Shown here piece by piece: positions 19,806 to 26,685 of a DNA stretch of 26,685 bases. The DNA comes from a virus, in the IMG/VR virus record IMGVR_UViG_3300025168_000552, positions 1 to 26,685 of that record; one strand, 5' to 3'. The position numbers and the translations under genes are program-made. The first letter of the stretch is position 1; each line of letters starts with the position of its first letter. The notes under the pieces were generated by a model. It had not been told where the DNA came from and ran no database searches. It was given only the letters and a program-made list of their open reading frames with translations.

Positions 19806-19952
19806 TTACTTATTCTCCTTATTGTTCCATAATGTAAATAATGTTTTCACCTTGTCTTTCAGCACATCAATATCCACCCTCATTCGGGTTAGGATTGTCA
19901 CCAATAGTACAAAGGCGGTAAGTTGTTCCCAATATTCTGTAATAAAATTCAT
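19806..19952 (-). CDS. Hypothetical small membrane protein
   Basis: 48 residues (MNFITEYWEQLTAFVLLVTI then LTRMRVDIDVLKDKVKTLFT). One membrane helix, then a charged helix. Similar in plan to the XhlA-like protein upstream but with the membrane segment first. A lysis role is possible. Confidence 0.6.
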   Translation of the reverse strand: MNFITEYWEQLTAFVLLVTILTRMRVDIDVLKDKVKTLFTLWNNKENK

Positions 19953-19955
19953 CCA

Positions 19956-20723
19956 TCACCCTTCAATTATTTCACCCCAAATTGTTGTCCTGCCATTTAC
20001 AATTTCAACCACTTCCACCTTAAAATTCCCATCTGGGAAAAAATCTACTATCCCGAAACAATGTCCCCAATTATGTAATCTGCCCTGCAACCATTCATTA
20101 TTCTCTGGTTTCATTGACTTGAGGCATCCCATTGACCAAGCACCGATTGAATTGTCGTGCCTTGTGTGGGTGAACCTCTGAATGTCGTGTGTGTGTCCGT
20201 ACATAATACTCATCCCGTATTGCTGTAAATGTTTTTTGGCATGGTGGACTGAAACATACGCACCATGAATCAAAGCCAATTTCCCAATCACTAAAGGCTG
20301 ATTGTGTGGCAGGACTATGTAACCCCGTTCTTCCCACTTACAAGCCTTCTCAAAGGTGTATCCATCCAAATAGGGATGAGCCTCGACAAACTGATTGAGC
20401 CACATATCGTGATTCCCTGTGAGAACATATCTCTCATCGCATCCCACATGGTCTAAAGCCATTGTCATTTTATTAATTCCATCATTCACCTGCTTAATCT
20501 CTTTCTTGATGATGGGCAAAAGGAATGAAAGTGGGGGCTTTTTTTTCTTCTTCCATGACCAATGTGAAACACTCGACCACTCTCCGACATCCCCCAAGTT
20601 TATGAAAATATCTGGTTTGATTATTCTCAATGATTGCAACACACATGAAATTGCTTTCTTGTCGTGCAAAGGGTAATGTTGGTCGGGTATGACCACCGCC
20701 CTACGATGTTCCCTAATTTTCAA
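19956..20723 (-). CDS. Calcineurin-like metallophosphoesterase
   Basis: 255 residues with the full metal-binding motif series: DQH (D-x-H) at about 14-16, GDVGE (GDxxx), GNHD and GHTH. Such proteins hydrolyse phosphodiesters, including DNA, RNA or small phosphate compounds. A run of lysines (WKKKKKPP) lies between motifs 2 and 3. The start used is TTG at 20721-20723; no ATG is available early and the ribosome site is weak, so initiation at an internal GTG 8 codons on is possible. It lies in the lysis/structural block rather than with the replication genes, so a virion- or exit-related function should be considered. Confidence 0.8.
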   Translation of the reverse strand: MKIREHRRAVVIPDQHYPLHDKKAISCVLQSLRIIKPDIFINLGDVGEWSSVSHWSWKKKKKPPLSFLLPIIKKEIKQVNDGINKMTMALDHVGCDERYVLTGNHDMWLNQFVEAHPYLDGYTFEKACKWEERGYIVLPHNQPLVIGKLALIHGAYVSVHHAKKHLQQYGMSIMYGHTHDIQRFTHTRHDNSIGAWSMGCLKSMKPENNEWLQGRLHNWGHCFGIVDFFPDGNFKVEVVEIVNGRTTIWGEIIEG

Positions 20724-20729
20724 AAAGCA

Positions 20730-20969
20730 CTAATTCTTATTAAATAAAAAGCCGAATATAGTCCCGAAGATAAGAGCCACAACAGAGCCAACACCCTGCA
20801 TGGCAGAGATATTTGTCTCCGCTTTACCGATTCGATTATTAAGTTTTGATAGATGTTTTTCATTCTTTTCCACCTTTTCCTTGATATGACTTACATCACC
20901 TTTGATTTCTGTCAAGGTTATTGTTAGCCATTCCCTGTGTTGCTGTGTGGTGTAACCTTCTTTTGCCAT
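20730..20969 (-). CDS. XhlA/holin-like membrane protein
   Basis: 79 residues. A soluble coiled-coil part (LTEIKGDVSHIKEKVEKNEK then HLSKLNNRIGKAETN) is followed by a C-terminal membrane helix (GSVVALIFGTIFGFLFNK). This is the plan of the XhlA/hemolysin-type cell-surface proteins that assist phage lysis. It starts at once after the M15 peptidase stop. Its neighbour supports a lysis role. Confidence 0.7.
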   Translation of the reverse strand: MAKEGYTTQQHREWLTITLTEIKGDVSHIKEKVEKNEKHLSKLNNRIGKAETNISAMQGVGSVVALIFGTIFGFLFNKN

Positions 20970-21362
20970 TTAATATCCCAATTCAAAGTGATTCAAATCG
21001 TCAAATGTTTGTTCTGAATCTCTATTGCTCAATAGGGTATCCCCGTTCCAATCTCCGCCCCATCTAATCGGAATACCCATTGCAAAAGCGACTCCCTTTA
21101 TTATCCCTGCCACATAGATGAACCGCTTTTCATCATCCCAATCAATCGGGTAAGGTGCAAGGTCAACCGCCTCGCCTGTCAAATGCTTCGATTCAAGGGT
21201 CTTGGCTGAACCAAGTTTCTTCAATTCCTTCTGTCTGTCAAGTGAACGGATGCCCTCAATAAGACTAATATCCACATATTTAATAACCTCCAACAAAAGT
21301 TCTTGCAAGTCCTCATTTAGACCACCCAAAACCCTTTTCGATTTCTTCCCAAATTTGGGCAT
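20970..21362 (-). CDS. M15-family peptidase (endolysin candidate)
   Basis: 130 residues, the size of a minimal M15 peptidase. The zinc motif SKHLTGEAVDLAPY (H...D) and the second site DLNHFEL (H) are present, with the family start GLNEDLQELLLEVIKYVDIS. Enzymes of this type (VanY or L-alanyl-D-glutamate peptidase, as in the T5 endolysin) cut peptidoglycan peptide stems. No signal peptide, so release would depend on the membrane protein encoded next. All three expected metal ligands are present. Confidence 0.85.
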   Translation of the reverse strand: MPKFGKKSKRVLGGLNEDLQELLLEVIKYVDISLIEGIRSLDRQKELKKLGSAKTLESKHLTGEAVDLAPYPIDWDDEKRFIYVAGIIKGVAFAMGIPIRWGGDWNGDTLLSNRDSEQTFDDLNHFELGY

Positions 21363-21365
21363 TTG

Positions 21366-21572
21366 TTATGGTCTGCGTCTTGGTGGTGGTGCAGGTGCAG
21401 GTGAAGGGCTTTTTCTCCCTTTTCCAACCTTTGATGCTCCACCAGAACCAAATCCTGTTGCACCATAAGATGCTTGACCTTTCTGAACCCTGCCAGAGCC
21501 ACGAGTCATCCCACTAATTCCGCCACCCCTATTGCTAAAAAATACCTGTGTCGAACTGCTTCTAATTTTCAT
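21366..21572 (-). CDS. Small glycine/serine-rich basic protein
   Basis: 68 residues from ATG 21570-21572 (a longer frame from 21614 has no better site). The sequence is low complexity: RGGGISGMTRGSGRVQKGQA, then SPSPAPAPPPRRRP. It is disordered and positively charged. It lies between the capsid gene and the endolysin gene, so it may be a minor capsid or DNA-associated protein; unrecognised. Confidence 0.55.
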   Translation of the reverse strand: MKIRSSSTQVFFSNRGGGISGMTRGSGRVQKGQASYGATGFGSGGASKVGKGRKSPSPAPAPPPRRRP

Positions 21573-21632
21573 TGATATAAGTCTCCAAGTAAGTGAGGGG
21601 GTAGAATTAACCACCCCCTCTCAAGGTTTTAA

Positions 21633-22511
21633 TTATACTTTGATATTACTAATCAAATCGCCATTGATTACTGCACTACCATAACAACAACTTGCAACAA
21701 GGTCAGTTGACAAGTATGCAATATTCTCTTGTGCCTTTGCATTTGGCTCAATAGAGAATGCGATACCTGTGGAACTACTATGGAATAGAGTCCCTTCAAC
21801 TTCGTCATTTGCAAGAGTACCATTGTCCCACAATGAACTTGGGACAACTTTAGCACCATGAATCATACCAAGAACACCTGTCACAACAGGATTACTTGCA
21901 TCGCCACGATTTAAAGCATGGGAGAATGAATCATCTTTTAATAGTTGGCTATACATTGCAGGAGAGCAATAAAGATAAAGACCACCATCATCAAGTGGGC
22001 AATCCTTCGCAAGTAGTTTTTCCATTGCACCCTCAAACCCTGCAAGATATTCTGCTTGTGTGACCGCTGTGTCAGCACCGAGTTGAACATCATTGGAGGT
22101 GTCTGCAACCATTTTGGTTTTAATGCCATTCTCTACACTCCGTGCAATAGCCTGACCCATTGAGCGAGACATCCCATCGAAGATGTCAAAACTTGTCTGG
22201 ACTGCAACAATGTCCGATATTCTTTTTGCAACAGCAGGTTGTTGATTGCAGTTAATTGTCACCTGTCCATCTGTGTCGTTAGTAAATGTCACAGACGCAT
22301 CAGTTCCACCGCCCTGTTGATAATCAACTGCGGTTTCTGCTGACAATGTGGGAACCATTATATTTTCCCCAACTTGACCCGATGTCATTGATGTGAAATC
22401 CGTAATACTGCTACGGAGTTTGTAATTGACTTCTGCGTATTTTAATACCGCATCAGACCAGATGTCTTGCAAAAAGGCGGTTGCCCCTTGTCTTTGATAA
22501 GTATCAGCCAT
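21633..22511 (-). CDS. Major capsid protein (HK97-type)
   Basis: 292 residues; start after TTAGGAGTAG. The N-terminal arm (MADTYQRQGATAFLQDIWSD), a spine-helix segment (SRSMGQAIARSVENGIKTKM) and conserved strands (VTGVLGMIHGAKVVPSSLWD) follow the HK97-type capsid plan, here of the 'N4-gp56/P22-like' length class. It follows the scaffold gene. No protease gene is present, so maturation probably does not rely on a dedicated phage protease. Confidence 0.88.
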   Translation of the reverse strand: MADTYQRQGATAFLQDIWSDAVLKYAEVNYKLRSSITDFTSMTSGQVGENIMVPTLSAETAVDYQQGGGTDASVTFTNDTDGQVTINCNQQPAVAKRISDIVAVQTSFDIFDGMSRSMGQAIARSVENGIKTKMVADTSNDVQLGADTAVTQAEYLAGFEGAMEKLLAKDCPLDDGGLYLYCSPAMYSQLLKDDSFSHALNRGDASNPVVTGVLGMIHGAKVVPSSLWDNGTLANDEVEGTLFHSSSTGIAFSIEPNAKAQENIAYLSTDLVASCCYGSAVINGDLISNIKV

Positions 22512-22570
22512 TTTTAACTACTCCTAAAATTTACCCTCGTTCAACTGCCAATATGACCTTCATGGAGAGT

Positions 22571-23128
22571 TTAAGTTTTCGTTTTAATAAAGTCTGTCCA
22601 TTTATTCTGTCGCTGTCTTGATGACAGCCCTTTGGAGTCGATGGAGAAATCACCAACACCCTGCTCGGTGTAATTCCGTGCCGATGGTCGTGATTCATTT
22701 ACAGACACTTTTGTTTCTTGAGAACTAAACCGCTTATTCACCTTCTTCAAATCTGCAATCGGAAGGTGTCCGAAGGTTTCTTTGTCCTCGTCAGACATTT
22801 TGGAAATTTCTTCTTCCCTCATTGTCTTTTTCAAATCAGCAAGTTCCTCTGAATCCGCCTTAAATGTTTCAATCTTGGCATCGGCTTCGGCAAGGATGGT
22901 TTTGTATTCACCCTCTGCCTCTAATTTATTTCGTGCCTCGACATCTTTGGCTTTTTCAAATTCAACGACCCTCGCCTCGAACTCTTTTCGTTTGGCGATT
23001 TCTTCGTTTAATCTTGCTCTTGGAATACTCTCATTTGATGCGACTTTTGTGTCGGCAGTTTCATTTACACCCTCTGCGTTGGTGGAGTCCTGTTTTACAT
23101 CTGGAGAAGATGATTCATGTTCTGACAT
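22571..23128 (-). CDS. Capsid scaffold protein
   Basis: 185 residues, highly charged, with a central coiled coil (ARLNEEIAKRKEFEARVVEF, then RNKLEAEGEYKTILAEADAK), a Ser-rich start and a short, basic end (SRQRQNKWTDFIKTKT). This is the composition of phage scaffold proteins, placed directly before the capsid gene. The start follows AAGAGGTAAAAA. The putative late promoter copy 2 lies upstream. Confidence 0.85.
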   Translation of the reverse strand: MSEHESSSPDVKQDSTNAEGVNETADTKVASNESIPRARLNEEIAKRKEFEARVVEFEKAKDVEARNKLEAEGEYKTILAEADAKIETFKADSEELADLKKTMREEEISKMSDEDKETFGHLPIADLKKVNKRFSSQETKVSVNESRPSARNYTEQGVGDFSIDSKGLSSRQRQNKWTDFIKTKT

Positions 23129-23151
23129 TTTTTACCTCTTTTGTTGAGTTG

Positions 23152-23177
23152 ATAAACCCTTTATAATAGGGGTCTAT
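23152..23177 (-). other. Leader hairpin before the scaffold gene
   Basis: On the minus strand ATAGACCC pairs with GGGTTTAT (8 bp, one G-U) around a 10-nt loop CTATTATAAA. It lies between the promoter-like repeat and the scaffold start, as the hairpin at 1245-1268 does after copy 1. Confidence 0.5.
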
Positions 23178-23178
23178 T

Positions 23179-23216
23179 GTTATACCAAATCACCTACTTA
23201 TGAGTAGGGTAATTAT
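23179..23216 (-). promoter_or_regulatory. Putative late promoter element, copy 2
   Basis: Matches 1282-1319 at 33 of 38 positions. It begins within the stop codon of the head gene and holds CCTACTCATAAGTAGG then ATTT and TATAAC on the minus strand, ahead of the scaffold and capsid genes. The differences spare both palindrome arms and TATAAC. Confidence 0.6.
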
Positions 23217-23677
23217 CTTGCAATTTTTGTATCTCCCTTATAGGTGGCAGGAACTAAACGACATTGACAATGTCTCCCACATACACTAAAACCACTCTTG
23301 GGATTGCCTATGGCATCAAAGTAATCCTGTGTCCCAACCTCTCCCTCTCTGCCATCACAATCTGGGCAGGGGTTTCCAGATATCGTCACCCACATGAAAG
23401 TATCAATTCCTGCACCTGTAAATTCTTTGGATGCTGATATATTTGCGACATTGTGGATGGCATCCTTTGTGATATTCTTAACCCCGTTCTTGAACTGCCC
23501 GAATACCGAGCCACCAGATTGAAGGTCACTAAATAGGGTTGCAGTAACAACCGACTCCTCTGCACCTGACAAGGTCATCCGAATAATAAGGGATTCAATA
23601 TCAATGGCAATCTTTTCCGCCATCGCAGAAAGTTCCGCCTCAATTATAAGTGATTCGTCTGAAAATGTCTGTGGCAT
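23213..23677 (-). CDS. Minor head protein, phage Mu F-like C-terminal zinc domain
   Basis: 154 residues. The C-terminal half carries WVTISGNPCPDCDGREGEVG and later SVCGRHCQCRLVPATYK, the CxxCxxR ... HCxCR(L/C)xP signature of Mu F-like head morphogenesis proteins. The N-terminal half is helical (SLIIEAELSAMAEKIAIDIE). It follows the portal block. Shorter than gpF, as many siphoviruses split this region. It probably sits in the portal vertex or helps capsid assembly. Confidence 0.8.
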   Translation of the reverse strand: MPQTFSDESLIIEAELSAMAEKIAIDIESLIIRMTLSGAEESVVTATLFSDLQSGGSVFGQFKNGVKNITKDAIHNVANISASKEFTGAGIDTFMWVTISGNPCPDCDGREGEVGTQDYFDAIGNPKSGFSVCGRHCQCRLVPATYKGDTKIAR

Positions 23678-24099
23678 TATTTTACCTTGTATAGCAATTT
23701 AAACCATTCCCTTACTGCTTTGTCAAGTGGTGGAATTACCCTTTTACCTACACCAAACCACTCTCGTTTTTCCTGCTTTCCCAATCCTTGATTATGGACA
23801 ACCGAAGGGATTTTCCTGTCTCTTACATTCATACTGATTTCGGCTCTATGGCTACCCCTTGATGCCTTGGTTTTTACATAGACCTCCTTCATTTTCCCCG
23901 AATCTATAAGTGGAACATCGTGACCCTTCCTGTCTGCGGTTTTCTTTGATATAGGTTCAAATGGGTCATCGTGGATGTCTTTCGATAGCCTTGTGATTCC
24001 TTCCTTTATATCCTTAACAATTATCTCCGCAACACGATTGACCATATCGTGAACCTTTGGCACATTGCTAAAATCAAACCCTCTCTTTGTCTGTTTAAT
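23677..24099 (-). CDS. Head-tail joining / head morphogenesis protein, start uncertain
   Basis: A frame of up to about 140 residues. A GTG at 24061-24063 gives 128 residues (MPKVHDMVNRVAEIIVKDIK). The codons before it (IKQTKRGFDFSNVPKVHD) are protein-like, and the only start covering them is ATT at 24097-24099, overlapping the upstream stop. The family fits the small basic proteins (HK97 gp10-like) that join the portal and tail: helical start, then KKTADRKGHDVPLIDSGKMK and GLGKQEKREWFGVG. The last segment is typical of such proteins. Confidence 0.65.
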   Translation of the reverse strand: MKQTKRGFDFSNVPKVHDMVNRVAEIIVKDIKEGITRLSKDIHDDPFEPISKKTADRKGHDVPLIDSGKMKEVYVKTKASRGSHRAEISMNVRDRKIPSVVHNQGLGKQEKREWFGVGKRVIPPLDKAVREWFKLLYKVK

Positions 24100-24334
24100 C
24101 TTTATCGGTCTTACCTATGATTTCCTTTGCGTGGCTCTTGCCTATGTCTATGGCTTCCAATAGTTCCGTGCTGTGAGCCTCATAAAATGCCTTTGCCATT
24201 GCTTTGAGGTATGTTCTGGGATTCTCAAGCATCCTTTCTAAATCAATCCCCTTGAGTATCCTCTCGCTATTCTTATCAACACCCTCCTTGAGTGAATCAA
24301 TGTTGTCCAAGAATTTATGTATTAAATTATGCAC
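24095..24334 (-). CDS. Hypothetical small helical protein
   Basis: 79 residues from GTG, overlapping the portal stop by eight bases. Fully helical (MHNLIHKFLDNIDSLKEGVD then RILKGIDLERMLENPRTYLK), no domain recognised. Small proteins directly after the portal often assist head assembly. Confidence 0.65.
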   Translation of the reverse strand: MHNLIHKFLDNIDSLKEGVDKNSERILKGIDLERMLENPRTYLKAMAKAFYEAHSTELLEAIDIGKSHAKEIIGKTDKD

Positions 24335-25649
24335 CGAGTTTAAATAGACTGCTTGGGGTGTCTGATTGTTGTTTGATATTACTCATCGTTTTCTTGCGGT
24401 CTGCCAGATGAACTTCAGCGTCTTTCCTATCCCAATCGGGATTGCGACGCACCAGAATATCAACCTCATCAATAAGTCCGTGAGATAAATCCCAATCGTC
24501 CTTTGCTCTTTGTTCCTCATCTGATAATACCTCCATTGATTCTGAAAAGTCCACGAGTTCTAATTCTCCCACATCTGTCCCCGTATGCTTTTGAATGATA
24601 ATCCTCTCAAGTTTAAACAGGTTATACTCCACATCTCGCCACCTTTCGAGTGATGCTTTCCGTTTGTCGTTTAACTCTTGGTTTCTAATGCGGAGGCTCA
24701 CCCCAGAGGATGCCTGTTCACTACCATCCACAAAGGATGTAGAGAGGTGGTAATTTTGTGCCAACATTTTGTATGAGGTGCGGATGCACTCATCTATTGA
24801 CCTTGTGGTGTCTGGGGGTGTAACCACTCCCATTGTTGAATCTAATTGCATTTTGGTAATCTTATCGGGTGCTACCTCCAGATATTTATTGTCCACCTCC
24901 CCCGTAATGTATACATACCCGAATGATTGAAATCGGATGTTTGCCTGTCGGTCGGATGCCATCATATTGATATTGAGATTTTGACTGATTAAATCTGGAC
25001 AGGCATCGGTATCCATATAGTATGTCTCTGGCTTTCCGTCACGAAAAACCTCCACGAATGGGAGGACACCATACGGGTTTAAATTGTCTGGGTTCTCTGG
25101 GTTAAACATCTTTTTGCCATTGTCATTTTTATCGTAAACGAAATGCTCACTCTCACTCCAATACGACCACAATTCGGGTGTGCTGTCCTTAACAGATGAA
25201 CGGGTTGCCAAAGGATATTCGATTGATATGGGTGTCATGGGGTCATCGCCAAAGGTAGGCTCAAAATCTGTAATGAGGTCAAATTCCATTCCACCATTTC
25301 TGAAACAGGGCTTGATGAGTATCAATTCCAAGAGGTTGGTATATACCTCTGCCTTTTGCATACGGAATGACTTACCTTTTGTTAAATCATAATACACATC
25401 ATTGCCAACCTCACGGATAGGGGCAACCATATAACAAAGCGACACCCTGTCAATGATTCGTTTGGTGATATTGATATTGGATGGCTCAATCTTTTTTAAG
25501 GTATCACCAGAATAAAAGGGAATGATGTACTCCTTTGTCCTGCCCTTGTAAAAGTTTAAGGCATCAAGTCTGGCTCTTAACCATTCATCCTTATCCTTTT
25601 GCTGACCATCAAATCTTGATTGCAGTACCATCTGTTTGCCATAACTCAT
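24327..25649 (-). CDS. Portal protein
   Basis: 440 residues. Features of phage portal proteins are present: N-terminal SNINITKRIIDRVSLCYM, the clip/wing region with NPYGVLPFVEVFRDGKPETY, a stem with DACPDLISQNLNINMMASDR, and the C-terminal helical part ASSGVSLRIRNQELNDKRKA. It forms the dodecameric entry channel and docks the terminase. The start overlaps the terL stop as ATGA, canonical gene order. Confidence 0.9.
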   Translation of the reverse strand: MSYGKQMVLQSRFDGQQKDKDEWLRARLDALNFYKGRTKEYIIPFYSGDTLKKIEPSNINITKRIIDRVSLCYMVAPIREVGNDVYYDLTKGKSFRMQKAEVYTNLLELILIKPCFRNGGMEFDLITDFEPTFGDDPMTPISIEYPLATRSSVKDSTPELWSYWSESEHFVYDKNDNGKKMFNPENPDNLNPYGVLPFVEVFRDGKPETYYMDTDACPDLISQNLNINMMASDRQANIRFQSFGYVYITGEVDNKYLEVAPDKITKMQLDSTMGVVTPPDTTRSIDECIRTSYKMLAQNYHLSTSFVDGSEQASSGVSLRIRNQELNDKRKASLERWRDVEYNLFKLERIIIQKHTGTDVGELELVDFSESMEVLSDEEQRAKDDWDLSHGLIDEVDILVRRNPDWDRKDAEVHLADRKKTMSNIKQQSDTPSSLFKLGA

Positions 25650-26685
25650 CTGTTCATTGCCCTTATGTTTGGAGTGGAAAGTGGGAAAACCTTACAAAGC
25701 GAATACCCCAGAGCATCGCTGATATGGGTGAGGTCTTTATGAATCCCCGTCTTTTGAATCTCTCTTGTCCCCTCTTTGTTAATCACTTGCTCTAAATCCC
25801 GAATCATTACTTTGCAGGATGGGTCAATGATTAGACTCTCCATCGCTTTGTTCACACAATTAACCCTGTCAACCACCATTGGATTCCGTCTGTCCATTAT
25901 CAAGTCCATACCCAAATCTTTCATGATAGTTGCATCAGTCCGCCTTGCCGATGTTCTCCGTTGCGTACTTGCCGAATCTGGGTACATCATATACTTTTGG
26001 TTGGGGTATCGTGCTTTGATTTCGTTGCACATTCTCTCGGTCATCAATTCGTTGCCTCCGCCATGTCGTATGACAACCTCATCGAAGACTCGAACTTTGG
26101 GATGGGTGTCATACTTCTGCCATAGAACCGAACACATGGGGTTGACATTTTGGTCGTTACCGATGCGAATTGGTAGAGAGGGGTTGTATTTGTTTTCTTT
26201 GACATTGTTTATCCTATTAAAGCAGTAATATGTTTGCTGTGAACCAAATATGTGACAAAATTCTCCATCCAAATATGCTTTCTGGAGTTGCTCATCATAA
26301 TTGTCCTTTAGACTTTCAATAAACTCTTTAGGCAATGACCTGTTGTCGATTGTCCTGCCTTGTATTAACTCATAACCCTTCTTTGGGTTGTCCTTCCAAT
26401 TCTCATACACCCACCCAAAGCCTTCGGGTGTCGTGGTAATAAATGCCTGTAAACTATTCCCCTCCCTCAATCGTGACAAGAGCATCAGCCAAGCATCAGA
26501 ATTTTTCAAATTATCTGCCTCGTCAATCCCCCCTGCACATAAATTTATCCCTGCCCAACGTTTATAATTTTCTGCTGAACGGAGTATGATATTCGCATAC
26601 CCCTTACCACTATCCCATTCAACCCTGTATTTAAGTTCGGATGCTGAATAAGAGTAATCCCATCCCGCCTCCTTCAATAGCCTCT
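25646..26685 (-). CDS. terL: Terminase large subunit TerL, C-terminal part (continues at 1-483 across the circular junction)
   Basis: This segment continues the frame of 1-355. It has the Walker B motif AGGIDEAD, the C motif around FITTTPEGFG, and nuclease-domain acidic positions (IGNDQNVNPMC, then YPDSAS, then HISDALGYSL). The domain is intact up to the stop at 25646-25648, which overlaps the portal start. The right copy of the terminal repeat covers its upstream end. Confidence 0.93.
   Translation of the reverse strand, partial: RLLKEAGWDYSYSASELKYRVEWDSGKGYANIILRSAENYKRWAGINLCAGGIDEADNLKNSDAWLMLLSRLREGNSLQAFITTTPEGFGWVYENWKDNPKKGYELIQGRTIDNRSLPKEFIESLKDNYDEQLQKAYLDGEFCHIFGSQQTYYCFNRINNVKENKYNPSLPIRIGNDQNVNPMCSVLWQKYDTHPKVRVFDEVVIRHGGGNELMTERMCNEIKARYPNQKYMMYPDSASTQRRTSARRTDATIMKDLGMDLIMDRRNPMVVDRVNCVNKAMESLIIDPSCKVMIRDLEQVINKEGTREIQKTGIHKDLTHISDALGYSLCKVFPLSTPNIRAMNR
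26455..26685. repeat. Terminal direct repeat, right copy
   Basis: Matches 1-231 with two mismatches (26462 and 26558). See the left copy. The circular unit is therefore 26,454 bp. Confidence 0.93.

Noticed and set aside
1-26685. tRNA genes or CRISPR arrays
   Set aside because: No cloverleaf or regularly spaced repeats were seen. The short hairpin at 392-414 has an anticodon-like loop size but lacks any other tRNA part.

Overview
The window holds one complete genome unit of a small tailed phage (siphovirus layout), circularly closed by its ends. Bases 1-231 recur at 26455-26685 with two mismatches, so the unit is about 26,454 bp and the large terminase gene runs across the junction. Every gene I can support lies on the minus strand and is read from high to low coordinates; many overlap by ATGA or TAATG. 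There is no tRNA, rRNA, CRISPR array, integrase or DNA polymerase. The sequence is A+T-rich and many genes have clear AAGGAG-type ribosome binding sites, so the host is probably a bacterium that uses Shine-Dalgarno initiation. I cannot name the host.

Layout in transcription order. (1) Control region, about 9317-9817: four inverted repeats and the terminator of the tail operon. (2) Early and DNA-metabolism genes, 9288 down to about 1297: small hypotheticals, a Mom-like DNA modification enzyme, peptide deformylase, a small HTH protein, a single-strand annealing protein candidate, a SpoVG-like protein with an SSB-like acidic tail, small zinc proteins, a DUF4373/DnaD-like replication protein, a helicase-loader candidate, a NinG-like nuclease, a PD-(D/E)XK nuclease, and a tiny lipoprotein/membrane protein pair. 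(3) Packaging and head genes, 1238 down to 1 and on from 26454 to 21633: TerS, TerL, portal, head morphogenesis proteins, scaffold, HK97-type major capsid protein. (4) Lysis-type and connector genes, 21572-17757: M15 peptidase, XhlA-like membrane protein, metallophosphoesterase, three tiny proteins, adaptor and tail terminator. (5) Tail genes, 17757-9818: two tandem tail-tube-like paralogues, a tail chaperone with a programmed -1 frameshift, tape measure, and two distal tail proteins.

The most striking feature is in the large terminase gene. The Walker A loop is split after GYG by a 29-nt untranslatable gap (359-387). The gap starts with a UGA stop codon, forms an 8-bp hairpin with a UUCG tetraloop, and is followed by a glycine codon at which SGKT resumes. 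A second 8-bp hairpin lies just upstream of the break. This is the architecture of the translational bypassing element of T4 gene 60, and removing the gap restores a canonical AGYGSGKT P-loop. The gene is otherwise intact, and the two variants between the two copies of its overlapping ends are both synonymous, so it appears to be under selection.

Two regulatory repeats also stand out. A 38-nt element built around a CCTACT/AGTAGG palindrome and a TATAAC box occurs once ahead of the packaging genes (1282-1319) and once ahead of the scaffold/capsid genes (23179-23216), and looks like a phage-specific late promoter. A leader of the form AACTAAAAARGGAATCGA sits directly before the start codons of four separate early-region genes.
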